Shown here: in pieces, positions 52,392-61,334 of the stretch | How positions within the stretch are numbered: the stretch's first letter is position 1 | How the letters are laid out: each line of letters begins with the position of its first letter | NCBI GenBank assembly: GCA_910578785.1 | Contig: CAJTSJ010000001.1 | Span: forward strand, 62,001-126,000 | Length of the DNA: 64,000 nucleotides | Direction: 5' to 3' | Origin: an uncultured Muribaculum sp. | GTDB lineage: Bacteria > Bacteroidota > Bacteroidia > Bacteroidales > Muribaculaceae | Notes under the pieces: model-generated | The model's database searches: none | What the model was told of the DNA's origin: nothing | The model's input: the letters and a program-made list of their open reading frames with translations, nothing else | Translations under genes and position numbers: made by a program

Positions 52392-54671
52392 ATGAAATCC
52401 ATATTAACAACTCTGGTCGCCATACTGTGCCTGACAGCGGCAATTCCCTGTGATGCGAAAATCAAACATCCATCTCTGCTGATAACCAAGGAGAGGGTTG
52501 AAGCAGCAGAAAAGCGCATGGCAAATGACTCCATCCAAGCCACGGCATGGAACCGTATCAAGGGCGAGGCCGACTTGCAGCTCCAGAAGGGCGACGTGCG
52601 CAAACTCGAATATCTGGCGCTGGCCTATATGATGACCGACAGCACAAAGTATGCCGACAAGATCAAGGATGTACTGCTCAAGACCGCCAAGACCGAATCG
52701 TGGGGCGACCGCGAGATGCTGGCCCGCAACCCGGCGTGGCGAAGCGAACTGCAGATGGCCCACAAGAGCTTCCAGGTGGCTGTGGCCTACGATGTAGTGT
52801 ACAACCTTCTGACTCCGGCCGAACGCAAGGAGATAGCCACGGGCATGTACCGTCTGGCCGTCGAACCGATGCTCGGCGACTGGCTCAACGAACCGACCCG
52901 CATACACTCGCTCAACTCGATGGGCCACAACTGGTGGACATCGTGCGTGGGCATGGGCGCACTGCTCGGCCTCGCGATAGGCAACGAAGTGCCCGAAGCC
53001 GCGGCCGGCGCTGAAGCCGCCGTCGAGGCCCTGCCGGAGTGGTTTGACTTTGCCGGCGACGTAATTCAGCGCAAGCCGAAGACCTTCGACCGCGACGGAG
53101 GCATGTACGAAAGCATCAACTATGCGAGCTTCGGCACCAGTGAAGCCCTGTTGCTCCGTCTGGCATGGCTCAACTCACATCCGGGCACCAAGCTCGAAGA
53201 GATACCCCAGATTGCCAAACTGGCATCGTTTTTCAGCAACGTGGCCTATCCCCGCAACGGAGAAGTGTACAGCATCGGATTCGGCGACAGCCATAAAAAT
53301 GTAAACGGCCAACTCCCTGTGGTTCTGGCTTCGGCCATGCTCCCTTCTGGCGATTCCGTCACCCTATGGTACTTGTCGCAGGCCTCAAAAGGTTCTTTCC
53401 ATGAAGGAGCCGACCGATCGACTCCCATTGGCTTCCTATATACGCCCGACATGTCCAAAGCCCCCGCCGTGCCGTCACTGCCGACCTCGCACCTCTGGGA
53501 AGATTTCGGATGGGCCACCATGCGCGACTCCTGGGAGCCAGATGCGACCATGCTCGCCGTAAAATCGGGCATGACCTGGAACCACTCGCACGCCGACGCC
53601 AACTCGCTCATACTCTTCCACAAAGGCGTGGACATCGTAAAGGATGCCGGCAACTGCAGCTACGGCAAACCGGAATACCGCAACTACTTCTTCCAGACCG
53701 ACGCGCACAACGTCATCAAGTTTAACGGCCAGGGGCAGTCGCGCCACCAGCAGTATCACGGCACGATGCTTCCCGGCTCGGTCAGCAATCTGCTCGACGG
53801 CGGCAACATCAAGTATGTGCTCGCCGACGGCACGGGCCCCATGTCGCAATGGATGCTGCGCAATTTCCGCCATTTCCTGTGGATTGACAACGTGGTCTAC
53901 GTGATCGACGACCTCCTGAGCCATGAGCCGGGCCACTTCGAATGGCTCTGGCATCCGGGCGGAGAGGCCGTGAAGCGCGGATTTGACCTCGAAATCACCA
54001 ACGGGGAGTCGGCCGCCCTCATACGTCCGCTCTATCCCCGCCCGCTCGCCTACAGCAACTTCGTGCACGACTATCCCGAAGACCTTTATTGGGAAGTCAT
54101 CGAAGGCCCGACCGAAAACCTTCAGGGTACCGAGGAATACTGGTCGTTTCATCTGCCCGGAGTGACCGACCGCGTCAAGGGCGTCACGGCCATAATCCTC
54201 AAGGACAGCGTAGGCCAGAAAGAGCTTCCGCAGATAACGCGCCGCGAAGGCAAGGACTGGATCGGACTCCGCGTCACCGACAAAGGCAAAGTGACCGACA
54301 TCTACATCAACCAGCTCGCCGACGGACGCCTGATGCACCTGAACTCGTGGATCGAGGCCGACGGATGGTCGACCGACGCCTATATGCTTGCCGTGAGCTA
54401 TCCGGAAGGCACCGACCCGGCCAAGTCGAAGGAGATGTTCATAGGCCACGGAAGCGCATTGCGCCGCGACGGCGACACATACTTCTCGTCGCTCGCCAAA
54501 CTGAACGTGATTGCAAATGACAACGGCGGAAAGCTCGACATACAGGCCACAGGCCAGCCCCGCATGAACTTCAGCTACAAGGCCTCGCCGTCGTCGCTCA
54601 CAGTCAACGGCAAACCCGCCACGCTTAAAAAGAAAGGCAACCTCATCAACATACGCACCGTCAATGAATAA
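52392..54671 (+). CDS. Heparinase II/III-family polysaccharide lyase-like protein
   Basis: 759 aa with a signal peptide (cleavage near DAKI). An alpha/alpha toroid at about 40-330 includes HNWWTSCVGMGALLG, and a beta-sandwich follows with MTWNHSHADANSLILFHKG near residue 394, which carries the His residues typical of the heparinase II/III lyases. A lyase would cut uronic acid links by beta-elimination and leave unsaturated sugars, which fits the GH88-type gene downstream. The catalytic Tyr and Arg cannot be confirmed by eye. Its last 8 bp overlap the start of the GH127-type gene. Confidence 0.87.
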   Translation: MKSILTTLVAILCLTAAIPCDAKIKHPSLLITKERVEAAEKRMANDSIQATAWNRIKGEADLQLQKGDVRKLEYLALAYMMTDSTKYADKIKDVLLKTAKTESWGDREMLARNPAWRSELQMAHKSFQVAVAYDVVYNLLTPAERKEIATGMYRLAVEPMLGDWLNEPTRIHSLNSMGHNWWTSCVGMGALLGLAIGNEVPEAAAGAEAAVEALPEWFDFAGDVIQRKPKTFDRDGGMYESINYASFGTSEALLLRLAWLNSHPGTKLEEIPQIAKLASFFSNVAYPRNGEVYSIGFGDSHKNVNGQLPVVLASAMLPSGDSVTLWYLSQASKGSFHEGADRSTPIGFLYTPDMSKAPAVPSLPTSHLWEDFGWATMRDSWEPDATMLAVKSGMTWNHSHADANSLILFHKGVDIVKDAGNCSYGKPEYRNYFFQTDAHNVIKFNGQGQSRHQQYHGTMLPGSVSNLLDGGNIKYVLADGTGPMSQWMLRNFRHFLWIDNVVYVIDDLLSHEPGHFEWLWHPGGEAVKRGFDLEITNGESAALIRPLYPRPLAYSNFVHDYPEDLYWEVIEGPTENLQGTEEYWSFHLPGVTDRVKGVTAIILKDSVGQKELPQITRREGKDWIGLRVTDKGKVTDIYINQLADGRLMHLNSWIEADGWSTDAYMLAVSYPEGTDPAKSKEMFIGHGSALRRDGDTYFSSLAKLNVIANDNGGKLDIQATGQPRMNFSYKASPSSLTVNGKPATLKKKGNLINIRTVNE

Positions 54672-56583
54672 ATTCGCAATACTTATTGCGTGTGCCGGTC
54701 TGACCGCCACATCAGCAATGTCCCAGTCGGTCTATCCCGGACAGCACCAGGGAAAGCTCGCCAAAGAGACCATCGTGCCGATAAAAGCTGAAAGCTTCGA
54801 CCTTAAAGATGTAAGGCTGCTTCCCGGACGTGTGCGCGACAATCTGGAACGCGACTCGGCATGGATGGCCGGAATATCGATAAACCGCATGCTCCACAGT
54901 TTCCGCAACAATGCCGGAGTCTACGCCGGACTGGAGGGCGGCTATGAAAGCGTCAGGAAACTCGGCGGATGGGAATCGCTCGACTGCGACCTGCGCGGCC
55001 ACACCACCGGCCATCTGCTGTCGGCCTACGGACTAATGTATGCCGCCACCGGCCATCAGATATTCAAAGCCAAAGGCGACAGCCTTGTGGCAGGTCTGGC
55101 GGAAGTCCAGGATGCATTGGGCGGCTCGGGATACCTGAGTGCATTCCCCGAAGAGCTGATAAACCGCAATCTGAAAGGACAAGGCGTGTGGGCGCCATGG
55201 TACACACTGCATAAGCTTTATTCAGGCCTTATAGACCAGTATCTGTATGCCGGAAATGAACAAGCGCTGCTCATCGTCAAGAAAATGGGCGAATGGGCAT
55301 ACCAAAAACTGGCCGGACAGTCCGAGGAAACCCGCCGTCTGATGCTTCGCAACGAATTCGGAGGTATGAACGAGGCTTTCTACAACCTCTATTCCATCAC
55401 CGGCGACAAACGGCATCTTGAGCTGGCCGAATATTTCTACCACAACGATGTGCTCGACCCATTGCGCAACGGCGATACCGACATGGGTACCAAACACACC
55501 AACACGTTCATACCCAAAGTCATCGGCGAGGCACGTAAATATGAACTCACCGGCGATAAAAGCTCCCATGACGTGGCCAGACTGTTCTGGGATATCATGG
55601 TCGGACACCATTCATACGTCACCGGCTCAAGCAGTCAGAAAGAGCATTTCTTCAATCCCGCGGAATTCTCGAAATACATCAACGGCTACACCGGCGAGAC
55701 ATGCTGCACATATAACATGCTGAAACTGTCGAAGCATATCCTCAACTGGGAGGCATCGCCGGAAGCGGCGGACTATTACGAGCGCGCGCTGTTCAACCAC
55801 ATACTTGCCCAGCAGGACACTGAAAGCGGTATGGTATGCTACTTCCTGCCACTGCTCAGCGGAGCACACAAAGTCTACTCCACACCGGAGCACTCATTCT
55901 GGTGCTGTGTGGGAAGCGGTTTCGAGAGCCACGCCAAATATGCCGAAAGCATATATCTGCACAGCGACAACGAACTGTTTGTCAATCTGTTCATTCCGTC
56001 AAAACTGACCTGGGCCGAAAAAGGAGTGACTCTGCGCCAGGAGACCAGTTTCCCCGAAGAGGAGACCACAGTCCTTACTTTCGAGGAAGCGGATTCGCAC
56101 AAATTAAGACTGTCGCTCAGATATCCGTGGTGGAGCGGCAAGCCGACCATAAAAGTAAACGGCAAAAAGGTTAAAACGACCTCATCGCCGTCGTCATACA
56201 TATCCATTGACAGGAAGTGGAATAAAGGCGACAAAGTTGAGGTGACCTATCCAATGTCGCTAAGAGTCGAGACCGCTCCTGACAATGCCGGACGCGGAGC
56301 ACTGATGTACGGGCCGATAGTCCTCGCAGGCCTAAGAGGCACCGAAGGAATGGTATCGCCTGCACCATTCTCCGACCCGACCGTGCGCAATGACTATTAC
56401 ACATACGACTACCACATACCGGCCGACCTGAAAACCACGCTCGACATCGATCCGGAACATCCGGGCAAATCAATTCGACGCACAGGTGCCGGACTAACAT
56501 TCACCACCGCCGAAAACGACACACTTGTCCCGCTATATGAGGCCAACAGATGCCGCTACGTGGTATATTGGGATATAAAATGA
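54664..56583 (+). CDS. GH127/GH146-type beta-L-arabinofuranosidase
   Basis: 639 aa with a signal peptide (ending near AMSQS). The alpha/alpha barrel has LLSAYGLMYAATG, WYTLHKLYSGLIDQY, and the zinc-thiolate region: GYTGETCCTYNMLKL with Glu345, Cys347 and Cys348, and WCCVGSGFESHAKY with Cys414 and Cys415. In this family a zinc-bound Cys is the nucleophile. It probably removes beta-L-arabinofuranose from side chains. Its start overlaps the heparinase-like gene and its stop overlaps the next gene (ATGA), so these three are tightly coupled. Confidence 0.92.
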   Translation: MNKFAILIACAGLTATSAMSQSVYPGQHQGKLAKETIVPIKAESFDLKDVRLLPGRVRDNLERDSAWMAGISINRMLHSFRNNAGVYAGLEGGYESVRKLGGWESLDCDLRGHTTGHLLSAYGLMYAATGHQIFKAKGDSLVAGLAEVQDALGGSGYLSAFPEELINRNLKGQGVWAPWYTLHKLYSGLIDQYLYAGNEQALLIVKKMGEWAYQKLAGQSEETRRLMLRNEFGGMNEAFYNLYSITGDKRHLELAEYFYHNDVLDPLRNGDTDMGTKHTNTFIPKVIGEARKYELTGDKSSHDVARLFWDIMVGHHSYVTGSSSQKEHFFNPAEFSKYINGYTGETCCTYNMLKLSKHILNWEASPEAADYYERALFNHILAQQDTESGMVCYFLPLLSGAHKVYSTPEHSFWCCVGSGFESHAKYAESIYLHSDNELFVNLFIPSKLTWAEKGVTLRQETSFPEEETTVLTFEEADSHKLRLSLRYPWWSGKPTIKVNGKKVKTTSSPSSYISIDRKWNKGDKVEVTYPMSLRVETAPDNAGRGALMYGPIVLAGLRGTEGMVSPAPFSDPTVRNDYYTYDYHIPADLKTTLDIDPEHPGKSIRRTGAGLTFTTAENDTLVPLYEANRCRYVVYWDIK

Positions 56584-57866
56584 AGAGAACAACTGTAATC
56601 ATTATCGCTACGCTGTTTGCCCTGTTGGGCTTCGGGCGTGGATATCAGTGGGATGTGCCGGTGAGCGGAATAGAGAGCGACGGGCCACAACCACGGGGCT
56701 ATCTTTGGATCAGCCCGGAATGCGACAGCGTCAGGGCCGTGATGTTCGCATTCCAGAACATGAACGAGGAGACTCTGTTTACTTCCGAACGCTTCCGAAG
56801 CCGGATGGCCGAACTCGGCACGGCCCTGGTGTGGGTGGCCCCGGGATTCGGGCAGGAGTGGGACGTCAGACAGGAGATACAGGCACCGTTTGACGATATG
56901 CTCAAGCGTCTGGCCATCGGGAGCGGACACGGCGAACTCGCCACGGCTCCGCTGATTCCGTTCGGACACTCGGCCCAGGCCACCATGCCATGGAACTTCG
57001 CCGCATGGAATCCCGACCGCACGCTATGCATCATATCATACCATGGCGACGCTCCGCGCACCAACCTGTGCGGATATGGACGGGCTAACGTGGAATGGAG
57101 CCGTACACGCAACATCGACGGAATACCGGGACTGATGGTGATGGGTGAATATGAATGGTGGGATGCCCGTCTGCGCCCCGCCCTCGCCTTCCGCATGATG
57201 TATCCGGAAAGCTGTATCTCATTTTTAGGCGATGCAGGCCGCGGACACTTCGACCTTGCAGACAAAACCGCCGACTATATAGCACTGTTCATCAGAAAGT
57301 CGATGGAAAGCAGACTGTCGGGCAACGGCCTTGTGAAAATAAATCCGCACGACGGCTGGCTTGCCGAATCGTGGCATCCCGGACAGACCGGGCGCGAAAA
57401 AGCATCACAGGCATCCACGTATAAAGGTTGTCCGCACGAATCGTTCTGGTACTTCGACGAGGAGATGGCCCGACTGACCGAAGAAAGATATGCCGAGACC
57501 GCAGGCAAGAAGCCCTGCTATCTTGGATTTGTACGCGACGGCAAGATGCTTGGATACAATCCGCAAGGCCACTGCAAAATCACCGAGACCGTGACCCCCG
57601 ACAGCGACGACACATTCACTGTAAAAGCGGTGTTTACCGACAGCCTGCGCACGACAGCCGACACATCGCGACCGACACCGATAACGGTCAAATATGTCAG
57701 CGGACCCGCCACAGCGGTAAACGACAGCACATTCCGCGTGGACCGCAACCATCCGACGTGGACCGACCCGCGCCGCAGAGCCAAAATCACACTTTGCGCC
57801 GAAGCCCCTTCGGACAGTGTGTACAAAGAGACAGTCCAGGAAATAGAAATAACCATAAACCAATAA
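56580..57866 (+). CDS. Alpha/beta-hydrolase-fold protein, probable carbohydrate esterase
   Basis: 428 aa from the ATG at 56580, which overlaps the GH127-type stop as ATGA. Signal peptide MKRTTVIIIATLFALLGFGRG. The nucleophile-elbow pattern IPFGHSAQATMPWNFAAW near residue 130 and ISYHGDAPR nearby suggest a serine esterase; a His in GRGHFDLADKTADY could be catalytic. The C-terminal region after about 330 forms a beta domain. I do not recognise a named family. In a locus for an acidic polysaccharide it may remove acetyl, methyl or acyl groups; this is inference. Confidence 0.7.
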   Translation: MKRTTVIIIATLFALLGFGRGYQWDVPVSGIESDGPQPRGYLWISPECDSVRAVMFAFQNMNEETLFTSERFRSRMAELGTALVWVAPGFGQEWDVRQEIQAPFDDMLKRLAIGSGHGELATAPLIPFGHSAQATMPWNFAAWNPDRTLCIISYHGDAPRTNLCGYGRANVEWSRTRNIDGIPGLMVMGEYEWWDARLRPALAFRMMYPESCISFLGDAGRGHFDLADKTADYIALFIRKSMESRLSGNGLVKINPHDGWLAESWHPGQTGREKASQASTYKGCPHESFWYFDEEMARLTEERYAETAGKKPCYLGFVRDGKMLGYNPQGHCKITETVTPDSDDTFTVKAVFTDSLRTTADTSRPTPITVKYVSGPATAVNDSTFRVDRNHPTWTDPRRRAKITLCAEAPSDSVYKETVQEIEITINQ

Positions 57867-57871
57867 TAGAA

Positions 57872-59281
57872 ATGAACCACCATTTGACCAAATCATTATC
57901 ACGCATCGCAACGGCATGTCTGCTTGCATGCACATCAATTACCGCCGGAGCAACACTGTCGGTATACCCCGCAGGCAATCCGGGGATGTACCACAACGAC
58001 GACTATACGGTAAAGGTCAGAACCATCGGAGGCGAATGGCAGGACCTTTATGAGTATCGCGTCCAGGTAGATATGGACAAACCGCAGGAAGCCTCGATGG
58101 TGCAGTTTGACATGGACGAACCGGTAGAGGTGATGGTGAAGAAAAACAACGGCATATTTTCACAGGTAGATATCCGTCCACTGAAAAACGGCATAAAATA
58201 TGAGCGTCAAGGCAATGTGATAACATTCCGCATGGACGAACCAAAATATCTTTCAGTGGAGTTTGACGGCGACCGTCTGCACAATCTGCATCTGTTTGCC
58301 AATCCGGTGGAGACGGAGGTATATACCGAATCAAAAGGCAATGTCCTTTATTTCGGACCCGGCACACATAAGCCCGACGACCTGCCCAACAACCAGATAC
58401 GCATACTTTCAAACACAACCGTATACATCGCTCCGGGAGCCGTGATAAAAGCGAAGTTGCTGATAGACAACGCGGAGAATGTGCGCATTCTCGGACGAGG
58501 CATCCTCGACCACCCCATACGAGGCATCGAAATAACCAATTCGAAAAATGTCGAGATTGACGGTGTCACAATAGTAAACCCCGACCACTATTCTGTGTTT
58601 GGCGGAGGCTCGTCGGACATCAAAATCAGGAATCTCAAGGCGTTCAGCATCAAAGGCTGGAGCGACGGCATCGACATGATGTGCTGCCGCAACGTCGACA
58701 TCGACAACGTGTTTATGCGCAACAGCGACGACTGCATCGCGCTCTACAACCACCGCTGGCACTGGAAGGGCGGTTCGTCGGACATCACCGTGCGCAACTC
58801 CGTGCTCTGGGCCGACATAGCCCACCCCATTAATATCGGCGGCCACGGCGACCCCGACAACGAGGAGGGCGAAATCATCGAACGCCTGCGCTTTGAAAAC
58901 ATCGACATCCTCGAACACGACGAGGACGACCCGCCATACCGCGGAGCCATGTGCATCGTAGTGGGCGACAACAACATAGCACAGGACATCACTTTTGACG
59001 ACATCCGAGTGGAAAGCATTCAGGAAGGCGTGCTGTTTCATCTGGAAGTACAGTTCAACCGCAAGTACAACAAAGTGTCCGGACAGACCATACGCAACGT
59101 CACTTTCCGCAACATCACCTACAACGGCTACGGCGAATCAAAGTCGGAGATATTGGGCTACGACGACAAGCGCCGCGTGTCGGACGTGACATTTGTCAAC
59201 GTAATGGTCAACGGTACCAAAGTGACCAATCTCGACGACTTCAAGACAAATAAATTCATCGACAACATCAAATTCAAATAA
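57872..59281 (+). CDS. GH28-family glycoside hydrolase (paralogue 2)
   Basis: 469 aa from the ATG at 57872, 5 bp after the esterase-like gene, with a signal peptide ending near ITAGA. The N-terminal domain is similar to that of the GH28 at 49256 (both start SVYPAG or TYPAG and have the DRLHNLHLFANPV type segment). The beta-helix has GWSDGIDMMCCRNV, RNSDDCIALYNHRW and a standard NIGGHGDPDNEEG, so the GHG motif is intact here. Probably a galacturonidase acting on another link than paralogue 1. Confidence 0.9.
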   Translation: MNHHLTKSLSRIATACLLACTSITAGATLSVYPAGNPGMYHNDDYTVKVRTIGGEWQDLYEYRVQVDMDKPQEASMVQFDMDEPVEVMVKKNNGIFSQVDIRPLKNGIKYERQGNVITFRMDEPKYLSVEFDGDRLHNLHLFANPVETEVYTESKGNVLYFGPGTHKPDDLPNNQIRILSNTTVYIAPGAVIKAKLLIDNAENVRILGRGILDHPIRGIEITNSKNVEIDGVTIVNPDHYSVFGGGSSDIKIRNLKAFSIKGWSDGIDMMCCRNVDIDNVFMRNSDDCIALYNHRWHWKGGSSDITVRNSVLWADIAHPINIGGHGDPDNEEGEIIERLRFENIDILEHDEDDPPYRGAMCIVVGDNNIAQDITFDDIRVESIQEGVLFHLEVQFNRKYNKVSGQTIRNVTFRNITYNGYGESKSEILGYDDKRRVSDVTFVNVMVNGTKVTNLDDFKTNKFIDNIKFK

Positions 59282-59289
59282 CCGGCACA

Positions 59290-61203
59290 ATGAACCATTC
59301 GCTACTGACATCAACAATACTGTTGTGCGCCATGGCGGCGCAGGCCGATAACCTTACGCTGACATCGCCCGACGGACGCAACACCACCGTATTTTCAAAA
59401 AACGGCAAGGAACTCACCTACACGGTTACTACCGACGGCAAAGAAGTGATACTCCCCTCGCGCGCCGGACTCGACGTAGACAACTGGGCCTGGGAGATGG
59501 CCCTGGGCAAGCGCGACCTTGCCCAGCCCGAATGCTGGATGGACCTGCTCACGGTCGACTCCATAACCCTCCATGCTCCGGTCGACAATGTATGGCATCC
59601 GATGTACGGGGAACGCTCCACGGTCAGAGACCGCTACAACTCGGCCACGATGCACTTGTCGCGCAAAGACAAAAGCGACTACCGGCTCGACGTCGAGGTG
59701 AGAGCCTATGACGAAGGCATAGCCTTCCGCTACTTCTTCCCCGAACACCCGGCGGCCATATTCCACAAAGTTGTGGAAGACCTCACCGACTACTCGTTTC
59801 CGGAAGGCACCATGGCCTGGAGCGAGAAGTGGGCCCAGTCATTTTTTGACCATACGCCGGTCGACAGCATATCGCGTCCGGTAGAACGCGCACTGACGCT
59901 CGAACTGCCGTCGGGACAGTGGGCGGCGTTGCTCGACGCCGATGTCGACGACTGGTGCCTGACCAAATACGTGGCGCGCAAAGACCGTCCCGGCACATTG
60001 TCGTCGGTGATGTATTCGCCCGTAGACATCGTGACCTACTATGCAACGCCGTGGAAAATCATCATGACAGCCGACTCTCCGGGCAAACTGATAGAAAACA
60101 ACGACATAGTGCTCAACCTGAACCCCGAACGGGAAGGTGACTTCTCGTGGGTAAAACCGGGCAAGATAATGCGTTGCACCACCATATCGACCGAGGCCGG
60201 ACTTGAGAACATCGACTTCTGCGCCGAACACAACATTCCCTACATGCTCTTCGACTGGCTGTGGTATCTGCCCTGTACGAGCCACGACGGCGACGCGACC
60301 AAGGTGGTCGACAAGCTGGACATGAAGCGAGTGGTCGACTACGGCAAAGAGAAAGGCGTGGGAGTGTGGCTCTACGTCAACCAGCACGCGCTGATGAAGC
60401 AGATGGACGAATTGTTCCCGCTGCTGAACGAATGGGGCATCGCCGGCGTGAAGTCGGGATTCGTGCAGTATGCCTCGCACCGCTGGGCCACGTGGCTCCA
60501 CGACATGGTGCGCAAGGCCGCCGACAACCACCTGCTGATGAACATCCACGACGAGTTCCGCCCCTCGGGATTCAGCCGGACATACCCCAACCTGCTCACC
60601 CAGGAGGGCATCTGCGGCAATGAAGAGTTTCCCGACGCCACCCACAACGTCACCCTTCCGTTTACACGCATGATAAACGGTGCGGCCGACTACACCATCT
60701 GCTACTACGACAAACGCCTTAAAAACACCCACGCCCATCAGCTTGCGGCGTCGCTGGTGTTCTACAGTCCTCTTATGACCATACTCTGGTATGACAAGCC
60801 CTCGATGTACGGAGGCGAACCGGAAATCAAATGGTTTGAAGACCTTCAGGTGTCGTTTGACGACTCAAAGGTGCTGTCAGGCTATCCGGGCAAGGAGATT
60901 GTGATGGCCCGCCGGCATGGCGACGACTGGTTTGTAGGCGCCATGACCAACAACGACGGAAACCGCGAGACTGTAGACCTGTCGTTCCTGGAACCCGGCA
61001 GACAGTACATTGCCGAAGTATACACCGACGGAGGCGACGAAGTCAAGACCCGCACCGGTGTGAAGTGTTCGAAATGGATTGTCGACAGCGCCGACAGCAT
61101 GGCTTTTGAACTGAAACCACGCGGAGGCGCCGCCATGCGCCTGACACCGCTTGAAGGCAAAGCACCCAAGGATGCTAAAAAATATAAAAAACAGATTTTA
61201 TAG
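59290..61203 (+). CDS. GH97-family glycoside hydrolase
   Basis: 637 aa with a signal peptide (ending near AQADN). The N-terminal beta-supersandwich (about 20-290) starts LTSPDGRNTTVFSKNGKELTY; the TIM barrel follows with FDWLWYLP, GVKSGFVQYASHRWATWLHD, NIHDEFRPSGFSRTYPN and EGICGNEEFP; a C-terminal beta domain closes it. In retaining GH97 enzymes an Asp sits where this protein has Gly390 (GVKSGF), as in the inverting SusB-type, so inverting alpha-glucosidase or alpha-galactosidase chemistry is more likely. It is 9 bp after the second GH28 gene. Confidence 0.9.
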   Translation: MNHSLLTSTILLCAMAAQADNLTLTSPDGRNTTVFSKNGKELTYTVTTDGKEVILPSRAGLDVDNWAWEMALGKRDLAQPECWMDLLTVDSITLHAPVDNVWHPMYGERSTVRDRYNSATMHLSRKDKSDYRLDVEVRAYDEGIAFRYFFPEHPAAIFHKVVEDLTDYSFPEGTMAWSEKWAQSFFDHTPVDSISRPVERALTLELPSGQWAALLDADVDDWCLTKYVARKDRPGTLSSVMYSPVDIVTYYATPWKIIMTADSPGKLIENNDIVLNLNPEREGDFSWVKPGKIMRCTTISTEAGLENIDFCAEHNIPYMLFDWLWYLPCTSHDGDATKVVDKLDMKRVVDYGKEKGVGVWLYVNQHALMKQMDELFPLLNEWGIAGVKSGFVQYASHRWATWLHDMVRKAADNHLLMNIHDEFRPSGFSRTYPNLLTQEGICGNEEFPDATHNVTLPFTRMINGAADYTICYYDKRLKNTHAHQLAASLVFYSPLMTILWYDKPSMYGGEPEIKWFEDLQVSFDDSKVLSGYPGKEIVMARRHGDDWFVGAMTNNDGNRETVDLSFLEPGRQYIAEVYTDGGDEVKTRTGVKCSKWIVDSADSMAFELKPRGGAAMRLTPLEGKAPKDAKKYKKQIL

Positions 61204-61334
61204 GTAGTCCATTGAGTGTACGCCGAAGGTAAGACGTATATAATGGTGTTCAAGAAAAATAATTTTTAGGTTTAGCTCCAATCAGCACATTTTGTCAAGG
61301 TAAAAGATTGTTTTAGGTTTTTCAAATATTCGAC

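Noticed and set aside
53475..54710. 411-codon open frame on the minus strand opposite the heparinase II/III-like gene
   Set aside because: Antisense to a well-supported gene with recognisable domains; no motif or signal in its own translation.
57428..57871. Upstream extension of the second GH28 gene
   Set aside because: The frame is open back to 57428 but that part overlaps the esterase-like gene and has no signal peptide; the ATG at 57872 gives a proper signal sequence.
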